From assembly GCA_947460575.1 (NCBI GenBank), contig CANHIJ010000011.1:1-52142 (forward strand): DNA of 52,142 nt. The letters are read 5' to 3'. A program made the position numbers and the translations under genes. This DNA comes from Verrucomicrobiales bacterium. GTDB lineage: Bacteria > Verrucomicrobiota > Verrucomicrobiia > Verrucomicrobiales > V1-33. Numbering within the stretch: position 1 is the first letter of the stretch; every line of letters begins with the position of its first letter. Positions 42,879-51,545 of this stretch are shown in pieces. Under the pieces are notes generated by a model, which saw only the letters and a program-made list of their open reading frames with translations, was not told the origin of the DNA and ran no database searches.

Positions 42879-44383
42879 AATCCGCCGATTTCATCGTCGT
42901 CGGCGCTGGCACCGCAGGCTGCGTGCTCGCCCGGCGCCTTGTCGAACAAACTGACGCCACCGTTCTCCTCTTAGAGGTCGGCCCCCGCTACCCCTCCTGG
43001 GCCCTCGATCCCCCCCTCATTGGGCTGCGCCTGCGCCGACGATGGTCCTGGCCCTTCCTCAGCGCCCCGCAACCCTATTTGCAAGGCCGCCAAATCGCCT
43101 TCCCCATGGGCCGCACTAATGGGGGCACTTCCTCAATCAACGCCATGATGCACGTGCCCGGCGGCCCCGCAGATGCCGCCGCCTGGGAAGCCACCGGCGG
43201 CCCCGCCTGGTCCCCCGATCAACTCCGCAGGTTTGCCGACCGCGCCCTGGCCTCCATGCCCAGCGCTCCCCCCTCCTTTCGCGCCCCCTTTTCCGAAGCC
43301 TTCCTCCAGGCCTGTCTCCAGCACGGCTTGGCGCGCGCGGACCCCCTAACTGGTCATCAGGCACAGAGTTGTGGCTACTTCAACGTCTTCCAAAACCGCG
43401 GCCGCCGCGGCAGCACCGCCACCGCCTACCTCGCCCCCGTCCTCCACCATCCCCGCCTCCACCTCCACCAAAGCGCCCAAGTCCAACAGATCCTCTTCCA
43501 CCATGGCCGCGCTTCCGGCGTCCTGGTCGCCCGCCAGCGCTCGCTTGAAACCCTCTCCGCGGGCCGCGGCGTCATCCTCTGCGCCGGCACGTTCATGAGC
43601 CCATTCCTCTTGCTAAAGTCAGGCATCGGCCCGGCTGCCGACCTCGCCGCCCACGGCCGCCCCGTCCTCCACGACCTGCCAGGGGTCGGCGAATCCCTCC
43701 AAGACCACCTCAGCGTCCCCCTCCTCTACCAAAGCGACCGCCCCTCCCCGGGCCGCCCCGCCCGCTGGCTCCCCTCCTGCCTCCACTACTTCTGGAAGCA
43801 CCAGGGCGTGGTCACCTCTAACTGCTGCGAAGCCGGTTGCTGCCTCGGCCCAGCCCCCCCCGACGGAGGCCCCTCCTTGGAAGTCATAACCCATTTTCAA
43901 ACCGCCCGCCACCCCCGAGCGGTCGAACTCGAAATCCTCCTCCTGCGCCCCCGCAGCCGCGGCAAGGTTGGCCTCCCCCCCGGCCCCCACCCCGCCCAGC
44001 CCAGCATCGACCCCCGCTACCTCAGCGAACCCCAGGACCGTGAGACCCTATTGGACGGAATCCACCAGGTCCGCGCCATCGCCGCCCAACCCGCCCTCCG
44101 CGCTTTCCCCCTCGGACGCGAACTGGCCCCCGGCTCCGCCCTGCGAACTCCAGCCCAACTCGAGGCCTTCCTCGCCGCGCGCGCCTCCACCGCCTATCAC
44201 CCTGTTGGCACCTGCCGCATGGGCCAGGACGCCCTAGCGGTAGTCGACCCCCTGTTGCGCGTGCGCGGCCTCGATGGGCTCTGGATCGCCGACGCCTCGG
44301 TCATGCCCGCGGTCCCCACTGGCCATCCCGCCGCCGCCGTCCTCACGATCGCCGAAAAAGCCGCCGCAATCCTAGCCACCTAA
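42875..44383 (+). CDS. GMC-family FAD oxidoreductase
   Basis: A 502-residue flavoprotein. The FAD Rossmann motif is at the N-terminus (FIVVGAGTAGCVLARRL), followed by GRTNGGTSSINAMMHVPG, the GMC signature ILCAGTFMSPFLLLKSGIG and GVGESLQDHLSVPLLYQ; the C-terminal catalytic His region reads STAYHPVGTCRMG, and VPTGHPAAAVLTIAEKAA ends the protein. Members oxidise alcohols such as choline, glucose or sugar alcohols. Translational coupling to a GT2 gene suggests a sugar- or lipid-linked substrate in glycan synthesis. ATG 42875 is preferred over the longer frame at 42821 because it sits at the Rossmann motif. Its 3' end overlaps the convergent GNAT-like gene by 12 bp. Confidence 0.88.
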   Translation: MKSADFIVVGAGTAGCVLARRLVEQTDATVLLLEVGPRYPSWALDPPLIGLRLRRRWSWPFLSAPQPYLQGRQIAFPMGRTNGGTSSINAMMHVPGGPADAAAWEATGGPAWSPDQLRRFADRALASMPSAPPSFRAPFSEAFLQACLQHGLARADPLTGHQAQSCGYFNVFQNRGRRGSTATAYLAPVLHHPRLHLHQSAQVQQILFHHGRASGVLVARQRSLETLSAGRGVILCAGTFMSPFLLLKSGIGPAADLAAHGRPVLHDLPGVGESLQDHLSVPLLYQSDRPSPGRPARWLPSCLHYFWKHQGVVTSNCCEAGCCLGPAPPDGGPSLEVITHFQTARHPRAVELEILLLRPRSRGKVGLPPGPHPAQPSIDPRYLSEPQDRETLLDGIHQVRAIAAQPALRAFPLGRELAPGSALRTPAQLEAFLAARASTAYHPVGTCRMGQDALAVVDPLLRVRGLDGLWIADASVMPAVPTGHPAAAVLTIAEKAAAILAT

Positions 44384-45340
44384 ATCTTCCTCCCTCCGCA
44401 GCCCGCGGCGCACCACCTCCGCCGCCCGCAGCACCTCCACGTTTTCCAAAAACCCCAAGCGCGGCCCCACCCGCCGATGCAGCGCCTCCAGCCCCCCCAG
44501 GACCCAGCTATTTTCCGCCAGCCAGGCAAGGCGCGGGTGCAAGTACACCCCCAACGGAAAGGCTTCCCGCCCATAGCCCGCCTGCCGCTTGAAGCGGTCC
44601 AGCCCCGCCCGCGCCGGAAGCGACTGCCGCCCCACGTTTACCTCGCAGATGCCTTCCCGCGCCATCATCTGGCGGGCGAATTCATAGTACAGCACGTGGC
44701 ACGGCCGCGACTCCCCGAACCGGTCCGACCAATGCGCCACCAAGCCCTCGCAGATCCCCCCCTCCGTCCAGGATAACAAATAGGCAGCTAGCTCACCGCG
44801 GCAAAAACAGCCGAGCACTTCTAGTCCCGCCACCGCGGCCGCCGCCCCACAGATCTTTTCCCAACCCGCCTCATCCCCATACGCGCTGCCCCCCTCCCCG
44901 CGCCGCCGCAGCGCCGCCACATTCACCGCGGGGCCCCGCGCCCGCCATTCCTCCCAGCCCAGCGGTCGCACTTCGCAATCCTCCTGGCCGCGCCGCAGGC
45001 TCTGGCGAAACTGGCGCTGCAGCGAACCCAGTCCATAGCCTTTGTCCCGCACCACATAGGCCGCCCCCTCCACCCCAGTGCTCCGCGCCGCCAAAAATAC
45101 CGCCGCCGACCGACCCGTCTCCACCAGTAAATCCCCCATCTCCCCGGCCTCCACCTCAACCGGCCTAACTGAAGGTATGGCCATGAGAGAAAACCGCCCC
45201 ACCGCAATCCACAGCACCCCGTGCCGACTCCAGGCGCGATGCCCCATAGCCTCATAGAGCCGCCGCAGCGGGTGCTCCAGCGCCGCGGAATCGTTCACCC
45301 CAACTCTCTCGCGGGGCCCGCCCGGAAAAGCAAGTCCCAT
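44372..45340 (-). CDS. GNAT/FemAB-like acyl- or aminoacyltransferase
   Basis: A 322-residue protein of the GNAT-like FemAB/BioF2 class. The C-terminal half has the GNAT-like pattern LGCFCRGELAAYLLSWTEGG, HVLYYEFARQMMAREGICEVNVGRQSLPARAGLDRFKRQAGY, typical of FemAB-like proteins in polysaccharide clusters that acylate glycans. Start at 45340 was chosen because it has AGGAG 4 nt upstream and lies 8 bp after the GT2 gene stop; the longer frame reading further upstream would run through that GT2 gene. Confidence 0.7.
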   Translation of the reverse strand: MGLAFPGGPRERVGVNDSAALEHPLRRLYEAMGHRAWSRHGVLWIAVGRFSLMAIPSVRPVEVEAGEMGDLLVETGRSAAVFLAARSTGVEGAAYVVRDKGYGLGSLQRQFRQSLRRGQEDCEVRPLGWEEWRARGPAVNVAALRRRGEGGSAYGDEAGWEKICGAAAAVAGLEVLGCFCRGELAAYLLSWTEGGICEGLVAHWSDRFGESRPCHVLYYEFARQMMAREGICEVNVGRQSLPARAGLDRFKRQAGYGREAFPLGVYLHPRLAWLAENSWVLGGLEALHRRVGPRLGFLENVEVLRAAEVVRRGLRREEDLGG

Positions 45341-45348
45341 CCTCTCCT

Positions 45349-46248
45349 TCAATCGAGCCGCCCCCCTTTCCCCCGGAATCGCCAGGCCTCCCGCGCGAAT
45401 CCCGCCGCATTCGCCAAGTGCCAAATCGCCAGATTTCTCAGCAGCCCGAGCCTCCGGGGCCAGCGGTAGCGCCCCCACTGGCGGCACATCAGGCGGGGAA
45501 ACGCCCCGTGAAATGCCAGGTCCGCCTGCATCGTCCCCGCGCCCCGCTGGCGGCGCTTGGCCTGATAAATATACGCCCCCTGCCCATAGCGGAAGTGCAG
45601 CCGCACGAATTTGCCCAAACTTTGCCCGTGGCGGTGTTCGATGCGGGCCCCCGGCACCCAGCGCAGGGTCCGCCCCGCCGCCCGCCACCGATCGCAGAAA
45701 TCCCGATCCTCCCCGCCCCAGCAGCAAAACGAGATGTCGAAGCCGCCCTGCTCGAGATAGGCTTGCCGCCCGCAGGCGATATTGTTGCTGGCAAAAAAAT
45801 ACGCCTCCTCCGGGCTGGCGTTAAAATGCGCATAAACCAAATCGAGAATAAAATTGCTCGTTTCCGCAAAAAGGTCGCCGCTCAATCCATTATACGTCGA
45901 CCCTCCCACCAGGGCCTCCGGGTTCTCCCTCCAGGCGGCTAGGATTATTTCTAGCCAATCCGGCTCCGGCAGGCAGTCGTCGTCCGTAAAAACCACCACC
46001 TCTCCCTGCGCCGCCACCACCCCCCGATTGCGCGCCCCCGCCGGACCGGTGTTGTCCTGCCGAACCACCGAGAGCCGGAATTTCCCGGCCCAGCGCTCCG
46101 CCTCCAGCACCAGCGCCGGACTGCTCCCGTCGTCCACCACCACCACCTCAAACCATCCCGCCTCCACCGTCTGCCGCCCCAACGCATCCAGGCATCGCCC
46201 CAGCGCCTCGGGGCGATCGTGCGTCGGAATGACTACGCTCGCTAACAT
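45349..46248 (-). CDS. GT2-family glycosyltransferase
   Basis: A 299-residue GT2 enzyme. ASVVIPTHDRPEALGRCLDAL starts the fold; VVVVDDGSS and TDDDCLPEPDWLE are the nucleotide-sugar/metal motifs, and GGEDRDFCDRWRAAG is the catalytic-base region. Positions of motifs resemble the protein at 41934-42878, so the two are likely paralogues. The gene follows the UGM-like gene (12 bp between them) and precedes the GNAT-like gene in the same transcription unit. Confidence 0.9.
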   Translation of the reverse strand: MLASVVIPTHDRPEALGRCLDALGRQTVEAGWFEVVVVDDGSSPALVLEAERWAGKFRLSVVRQDNTGPAGARNRGVVAAQGEVVVFTDDDCLPEPDWLEIILAAWRENPEALVGGSTYNGLSGDLFAETSNFILDLVYAHFNASPEEAYFFASNNIACGRQAYLEQGGFDISFCCWGGEDRDFCDRWRAAGRTLRWVPGARIEHRHGQSLGKFVRLHFRYGQGAYIYQAKRRQRGAGTMQADLAFHGAFPRLMCRQWGRYRWPRRLGLLRNLAIWHLANAAGFAREAWRFRGKGGRLD

Positions 46249-46260
46249 AAATCCAACAGT

Positions 46261-47772
46261 TCAAGTGACCGCCGGGGTGGCGGCTTCGGGAAGGGTCTGG
46301 GGGGTAGCCGCCGAGTTTCCCGACCCCGACTCCGGCGCCTTCCCCGCCAGAGTTTGCTCCTCATAATAGGAGCGCTCCGTGTTCACCTCCCAGGGATCTA
46401 AATCGGTGCGCCCGAGCAAGCGCAGCGCCGCCTGCTGACCCGCCAACATGGAGTGGTCTTGATTGTTGTAGCGGTGCATCCCATTGCGCCCCACCGTCTG
46501 CAAATTGGAAAAGCTGCCAAAATAGGCCTTCAGCGTCTCCACGTGCTCCCGGTAGCTCGCATCGTAAACCGGATAGGCATTCAACTCCCGGATCACATAG
46601 CCACCCTCCAACTCGCTCTCCGGGACCAATCCCAGCGCCGCAATCTCCCGCTTCGCCAGCGCCACTAATCCCTCGTCCGACATCGTCCACAGGTCGTCCC
46701 CCCGCGAGCAAAAATACTCCATGCCCAGCGTGGTCCCGTGGCCCGGCGCCACCATGGCCTCCGACCAGTTGCGGAAATTCTGAATCCGCCCCACCCGCAC
46801 CTCCGCGGAGTGAATATAAATCCAATTGTCAGGAAACACATCCGGCTTGCGACAAGCGAGCGCAACGATCAAAAAGTCCCGGTACTTCAAACCTTCCGCG
46901 GCTTCGAGCACGTTTGGCGGAGGGGGCGGAACCAGGCACTTGGCTAATGTCGAGAGCGGCATCGTCGAGATGACCTGAGCCGGGTGCAGCTGCTGGGTCT
47001 CCCCCCCGCACGCTACTTCCACCGCGGTAACGGCGCCATCGCGGTGGTGCAGCCGGGTGGCGCGCGCTTCTAACACCACCTCGCCGCCCCGCTCCCCAAT
47101 CTTTCGCGCCGCTCCTTCCCACAGCATCCCCGGCCCCAGCCGAGGGTAGTCGAAGGTTTTGATCAGCGATTTCACCTTCCCGCTGTTGCGGATGGCGTTG
47201 AGTACCGCCGAACCAAAACTCAGCCCGTGAATCCGCTGCGCCGCCCAGTCGGCCCGTATCTCCGTGCAGGGCATCCCCCAGACCTTCTCCGTATACGTCT
47301 TAAAAAAGGTGCTGTAGAGCCGCTCCCCAAACCGATTGCGCACCCAATCCGCAAAGGAGTCCTCCGGCAGCACCGGGCGCCAGCGCGCCGCCAAATAACT
47401 CAGCAGCATCCGAAAACTCTCCACCAAGCCCAAATTCTTCAGAGTGGCCCCTATTTTCAAAGGGTATGGATAAAACTGCTGCCCGTAAAAAATCCGCGAA
47501 AGCCGCGGCACCTTGAGCATCGGCTCGTCCATCATTTCGCCCCACAGCTGCTTGACTTCCTCGCTCTTGGTGAAAAAGCGGTGCCCCCCAATGTCCAGCC
47601 GATTGCCCTCCCACACGTGGGTCCGCGCGATGCCCCCTATGTAGGGCGAGGCCTCCAGCACCAAAGGCTTGAGGGGGGATTTGGCCAGTTCGAAAGCCGC
47701 GGTCAACCCGGCCGGACCCGCGCCAATGACCAGCGCGCCAGGCGTTTGCGAACAAAAAAGTTGCTTTTTCAA
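46261..47772 (-). CDS. UDP-galactopyranose mutase-like FAD protein
   Basis: A 503-residue flavoprotein with an N-terminal FAD motif (ALVIGAGPAGLTAAFELAK, ~13-31), LVLEASPYIGGIARTHVWEGNRLDIGGHRFFTKS, and a central TYTEKVWGMPCTEIRADWAAQRIHGLS. The family contains UDP-galactopyranose mutases and related amine-oxidase-fold proteins; it often appears in capsular or exopolysaccharide loci. The C-terminal HRYNNQDHSMLAGQQAALRL segment holds the FAD-binding end. Substrate not assigned. First gene of the - strand set 47772-44372; a sigma-70-like promoter is visible at 47822-47850. Confidence 0.82.
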   Translation of the reverse strand: MKKQLFCSQTPGALVIGAGPAGLTAAFELAKSPLKPLVLEASPYIGGIARTHVWEGNRLDIGGHRFFTKSEEVKQLWGEMMDEPMLKVPRLSRIFYGQQFYPYPLKIGATLKNLGLVESFRMLLSYLAARWRPVLPEDSFADWVRNRFGERLYSTFFKTYTEKVWGMPCTEIRADWAAQRIHGLSFGSAVLNAIRNSGKVKSLIKTFDYPRLGPGMLWEGAARKIGERGGEVVLEARATRLHHRDGAVTAVEVACGGETQQLHPAQVISTMPLSTLAKCLVPPPPPNVLEAAEGLKYRDFLIVALACRKPDVFPDNWIYIHSAEVRVGRIQNFRNWSEAMVAPGHGTTLGMEYFCSRGDDLWTMSDEGLVALAKREIAALGLVPESELEGGYVIRELNAYPVYDASYREHVETLKAYFGSFSNLQTVGRNGMHRYNNQDHSMLAGQQAALRLLGRTDLDPWEVNTERSYYEEQTLAGKAPESGSGNSAATPQTLPEAATPAVT

Positions 47773-47821
47773 TAGCCTTATCCTTGGGCGATTGCTTTAC
47801 CCAGCGCAAGGAGTAAGCCAT

Positions 47822-47850
47822 AAAATAGATTCTTAAAAATAATTTAACAA
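47822..47850 (-). promoter_or_regulatory. Candidate sigma-70 promoter for the UGM-like gene
   Basis: On the - strand TTGTTA (47850-47845) and TATTTT (47827-47822) are separated by 17 bp, each matching four of six consensus bases. It lies in an AT-rich pocket in an otherwise GC-rich window, about 50 bp before the UGM-like start codon. Confidence 0.4.
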
Positions 47851-47880
47851 AAAGCGCCGCGCCGCGCTTGGAGGCGCTTT
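47851..47880 (-). terminator. Hairpin with T-run, - strand orientation
   Basis: AAAGCGCC (47851-47858) and GGCGCTTT (47873-47880) form an 8-bp stem around a 14-nt GC-rich loop. On the - strand the stem runs into a T5 run, as in an intrinsic terminator. It sits between two divergent genes, so it could stop antisense transcription from the flippase gene or be part of a regulatory region. Confidence 0.35.
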
Positions 47881-47923
47881 AGGCCGAGACTAATACTCCG
47901 TTACTCTCTGTCACCCTACGAGC

Positions 47924-49462
47924 ATGGAATCTTCCCAGTCCCGCGCGGCCCCGCAGCCAGCTGGCACCCGCTCGCCCGCGGCCCTGGCCGCCGTCAGCGG
48001 CATTTGGCTCACCGCCTCCCAGGTGGTCGTCCTGGGCCTAGGCCTGGTCCTGATGAGCTATCTGGCGCGCCGCCTGGGATTGGTCCAGTATGGCTTGTAC
48101 GCGCTCGCCATGCTCTGGCTGACCTGGTCGAGCGCCCTGATCAGCGGCTATGGCATGGCCGCGGTCCGCTGGGTGATCGGCCGCCCCGACGGGACCGGCT
48201 ACGCCACAGCCCTGCTGCAAACCCTGGGAGGCCTAGGCCTCGCCCTCGGGGCCTTGCTTTGGGCCCTCGCCCCTTGCTTCGCCCAGGCCCTTAGCGCTCC
48301 AGAACTCTCGGGGCTTCTTAAGATCGTGGCCCTCCTGCTGCCCCTCAATGCCATCGCCATGGGCTACGGTTCCCTCCTCCACGCCCAGGGCCGCTTTGGC
48401 GTGGCCGCCCTGCGCCCCCCCTTGGCCTGGGCGGGTCAACTGCTCGCCGCCTTCGCCCTCATCGAATCCGGCCACGGGGCCCGCGGGGCCCTCCTGGCCA
48501 TGGCCGTCCCAGCGCTGCTCCAGTGGGCGATCGGCCGCCAGGTGACCCGCATCCCCCTCTGCAGCCGTCAACGCGTCCGCTGGTCCGAGCTTTGGCGACA
48601 AAACCGCGCCCTGGCCGGCCTCCAAATCACCCTGCAATTCAGCCAAACCATGGACCTCCTCGCCCTTAAATATTTTGGGGCCTCAAACAGCGGCGTCGGC
48701 CTCTACGTCGGGGCCCAAAATGTGGCCAACGCGGCCATCATGATCTTCAGCGGCCCCCTCCATCACACGCTCGTCCGAGCCCTTTCGCTCCACCTCCTGC
48801 GCCGCGACCACCCAGCGGCCCAGCGCAGCGCCACCAAAGCCCTCCGCCTCACCCTCATCTATGGCGGAGTCCTGCTCGCCCAAACCCCCTTTTCCGCAGG
48901 CATCACGTCGCTGCTCCTCGGCCCAGCATTCACCCCAGCCGGCCCCCTCTTGGCCATCCTTCTCGCCGTCGTGGCCTGCCGCCTGCTGGCCCTTTGCTCC
49001 CACAGCCTGCTCATCGCGCACGGCCAGACTCTCGCCATCGTGCCCAGGCTCTTGTTGCTGATGGGCCTCAGCGTGATCGGCTTCGCCTGGCTGATTCCCC
49101 TCGGGGGAAGCCCGGCCACCGCGGGCGTCGCCTTGGTGCTCGCCCTCTCGCTGGCCACCCTAACGACCCGCCAAGCCCTCCGCGCCCTCGCCATGCCCTT
49201 CCCCTGGGACACCTTGGCTAGGTCCGCTGGGGCCGCCCTGCTCACCGCGCTGCTCTCCCCCCTACTCACCCACTTCCTCCCCGGGCACCTCCTCTGGGTC
49301 ATCCCCAAACTAATCCTCGCCACCGCCCTCTATGGCGCCATCCTCCTCGCCCTGCGCGAGCCCAGCCCCGGGCTCTCCCAGCTAAAACCGCTGTTCTGCG
49401 GGCTCCTCCCGTTCCTCCCCCGCGCGGCCAAACCCGCGCACCCTTTCCCTCCTCCCCCATGA
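47924..49462 (+). CDS. Wzx-like polysaccharide flippase (MATE/MOP fold)
   Basis: An integral membrane protein of 512 residues with ~12-14 hydrophobic segments. The first ones are SGIWLTASQVVVLGLGLVLMSYLARRLGLVQYGLYALAMLW, typical of the MOP/Wzx superfamily (RLGxxxYGLxA). Others cover LLQTLGGLGLALGALLWALAP, LLKIVALLLPLNAIAMGYGSLLHAQGRF and a loop with a NAAIMIF segment. It probably flips a lipid-linked oligosaccharide. Its stop overlaps the next start (ATGA). Divergent from the UGM-like gene. Confidence 0.82.
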   Translation: MESSQSRAAPQPAGTRSPAALAAVSGIWLTASQVVVLGLGLVLMSYLARRLGLVQYGLYALAMLWLTWSSALISGYGMAAVRWVIGRPDGTGYATALLQTLGGLGLALGALLWALAPCFAQALSAPELSGLLKIVALLLPLNAIAMGYGSLLHAQGRFGVAALRPPLAWAGQLLAAFALIESGHGARGALLAMAVPALLQWAIGRQVTRIPLCSRQRVRWSELWRQNRALAGLQITLQFSQTMDLLALKYFGASNSGVGLYVGAQNVANAAIMIFSGPLHHTLVRALSLHLLRRDHPAAQRSATKALRLTLIYGGVLLAQTPFSAGITSLLLGPAFTPAGPLLAILLAVVACRLLALCSHSLLIAHGQTLAIVPRLLLLMGLSVIGFAWLIPLGGSPATAGVALVLALSLATLTTRQALRALAMPFPWDTLARSAGAALLTALLSPLLTHFLPGHLLWVIPKLILATALYGAILLALREPSPGLSQLKPLFCGLLPFLPRAAKPAHPFPPPP

Positions 49463-50520
49463 AGCCGGACCTGCGTGCCCTACCGCTCATCAGCCTCGTC
49501 ATCCCCGCCCACCGCGCCGGTCCCCTCCTCGACGGCTGTTTCTCCGCCGTGGCCCTCCTCCGCCCTCCTCCCCACGAAGTCATCGTAGCCGTCGACGGAG
49601 CCTGTCCCCAAGTCCTTGCCGCGGCCGCCGCCCGCGGCTTCCAAACCATCTCCCTCCCGGACGCCCCGGGCGTGTCCGCCACCCGCAACGCCGGAGCCCG
49701 CTGCGCCACCGGATCCGTGCTCGCCTTCCTCGACTCCGACGTCGCCCCCCCTCCTCACTTCATCGCCCAGGCCCATCAGATCCTTGCCCAAAACCCCCAG
49801 GCCCAGGCCGCCTTCGGATCTTACGACGCCCATCCCGCCGCCCCCAGCCTCGTCTCCCGCTACCGCAACCTCCTCCACCACCACACCCACCAGCGCGGCC
49901 AACGCGAAGCCCAAACCTTCTGGGCCGGCTGCGGCCTGTGCGATGCCGCCACCTTCCAGGCCATCGGCGGCTTCGATGAATCCTACCGCCAACCCTCCAT
50001 CGAAGACATCGAACTCGGCTACCGCCTCCGCCGCGCCGGACATCGCATCGCCCTGGACCCCTCCTGGCAAGTCCGCCACCTCAAAGCCTGGCGCCTCTCC
50101 GACCTCATCCTTACGGACTTTTTCTGCCGGGCCCTCCCCTGGACCCTCCTCCTCCTCCGCGAAGGCCGTCTCGACAACGATCTCAACCTCGACACCGCTT
50201 CCCGCCTCAGCGCCGCGCTCTGCCTCCTCATCCTAGCTTCTCTGCTCCTCGCCCCCTGGTTTCCCCTCGCCGGGCTGTCCGCCCTGGTCGGCGCGGCCGC
50301 CCTCCTCTTCCTGAACCGCGCATTTTACGGCTTCCTGCGCCAGCGCGGCGGCCTCGCCTTCGCCGCCGCCGCGATTCCCCTGCACGCGCTTTACTTCCTC
50401 ACCGCCGCCACCGGCTACGCGGTCGGCTGGAGCCTTTGTCAAGCCCGGCGCGGCCGCCGCCACTTCGCCCACCGCCGCCGCAAACCCGGCACCCCCGCCG
50501 CCGAGGGCGCCGGAAAATAA
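49459..50520 (+). CDS. GT2-family glycosyltransferase with C-terminal membrane segments
   Basis: A 353-residue GT2 enzyme: ISLVIPAHRAGPLLDGC, VIVAVDGACP, FLDSDVAPPP (DxD) and IEDIELGYRLRRAGH. The C-terminal third has two or three TM segments (~250-320), as in processive or membrane-tethered transferases. ATGA overlap with the flippase gene suggests joint expression. The last 82 bp overlap the convergent gene at 50439-51545. Confidence 0.88.
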   Translation: MKPDLRALPLISLVIPAHRAGPLLDGCFSAVALLRPPPHEVIVAVDGACPQVLAAAAARGFQTISLPDAPGVSATRNAGARCATGSVLAFLDSDVAPPPHFIAQAHQILAQNPQAQAAFGSYDAHPAAPSLVSRYRNLLHHHTHQRGQREAQTFWAGCGLCDAATFQAIGGFDESYRQPSIEDIELGYRLRRAGHRIALDPSWQVRHLKAWRLSDLILTDFFCRALPWTLLLLREGRLDNDLNLDTASRLSAALCLLILASLLLAPWFPLAGLSALVGAAALLFLNRAFYGFLRQRGGLAFAAAAIPLHALYFLTAATGYAVGWSLCQARRGRRHFAHRRRKPGTPAAEGAGK

Positions 50521-51545
50521 CTTTTGACCCATCGCCAGCAGCGCTGCAGCGGATGCCACCGCGCCAGGCTGACGTGGCGAACCTCCGCACCTTCTAACAC
50601 AAAATAAGACTGCGCCCGCCACAACCTCCAGGCCCCCGGCGGCCCACTCGGCCCCGCCGCTCCCAGCCTGGCGTCGATCACCTGCTCCGCCGCCTGCAGC
50701 TCCCGCAAGTAAGGCCCGTAAAGATGCGCCACGGCCTCCCGACTCGGAATCACGCGGTACCGCCAGAGGTTGTCGGCCACCAAGCCGCCCCCCAAGGGGC
50801 GAAGCCCCTGGAAATGATAGAATACCAGCCGGGCCGCCCCCGCGCAGAGCTGCCCATCCCGCAACGAGAGCTCCCACCGCGCCACATTCCACGGCGCCAA
50901 ACCCGGCCCCGGCGGCAAAAGGAGGGTCACCGACCCCGCAAAGTCTTCCGGCCACCGGTCCAAATACCGCTGGTCGGCAAAGCGCCCGCGCCGCTCGTCC
51001 ACCTGGCTACGGCACCACTCCAAACACTGCTTCCGCCACTGGTCCAGACAGGCCAGGGCCACCGGATCATTCCGAAACCCCTGAAAGGAGACATTGAAGC
51101 GCCCCGTGCGCAGGCCCGCCCGCCGCACCTTGCGATCGTACCCGTGCTCCGTAATAAATATCGGCTTTTCTTCCAGCGATCCCACCAACGGCATCGGATC
51201 GGAGAAAAAATACAAATCCGCATCCAGCGAAACCACCGCCTCCCATTCCCCCGAAAGCAACAAATGCCTCGGCAGAGCGGGACTCAGCGTAAAATAATAC
51301 TCCACCCGGCTGCGGTCGCGCTTGGCCCGCAAAAGCGCGGGGTCCGCCTCCTCCAATTCCTCCAAGGTCATGAGCTCCACCCCCGGCTCGGGAAAAAGCT
51401 GGAAGTATTCTAACACCACCCTATCCAGGCACAGCACATAGACCTGCGGCGCCGCGGCGCCGCCCTGCCGCCGCAGCGACCGGATCATCAGCAGCCCCTT
51501 GCCCAGGTAGTGCCGATCAAATAGCGTGCAAAAAACCACCTTCAT
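50439..51545 (-). CDS. Glycosyltransferase-like protein with a DxD site
   Basis: A 368-residue protein, starting MKVVFCTLFDRHYLGKGLLM. The segment VVSLDADLYFFSDP contains a DxD motif of nucleotide-sugar enzymes, and FQGFRNDPVALACLDQW, FADQRYLDRWP and SGPPGAWRLWRAQ are characteristic of a family seen in surface polysaccharide loci; GT8-like fold is possible. Start at 51545 overlaps the methyltransferase stop codon (ATGA). The 3' end runs 82 bp into the opposite-strand GT2 gene; its basic C-terminal tail (RRRWAKWRRPRRA) may be partly a by-product of that overlap. Confidence 0.72.
   Translation of the reverse strand: MKVVFCTLFDRHYLGKGLLMIRSLRRQGGAAAPQVYVLCLDRVVLEYFQLFPEPGVELMTLEELEEADPALLRAKRDRSRVEYYFTLSPALPRHLLLSGEWEAVVSLDADLYFFSDPMPLVGSLEEKPIFITEHGYDRKVRRAGLRTGRFNVSFQGFRNDPVALACLDQWRKQCLEWCRSQVDERRGRFADQRYLDRWPEDFAGSVTLLLPPGPGLAPWNVARWELSLRDGQLCAGAARLVFYHFQGLRPLGGGLVADNLWRYRVIPSREAVAHLYGPYLRELQAAEQVIDARLGAAGPSGPPGAWRLWRAQSYFVLEGAEVRHVSLARWHPLQRCWRWVKSYFPAPSAAGVPGLRRRWAKWRRPRRA

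Noticed and set aside
44372..45727. Extended version of the GNAT-like protein starting at 45727
   Set aside because: The extra N-terminal part is antisense-free but overlaps the GT2 coding region in another frame and has low-complexity composition; an AGGAG site supports 45340.
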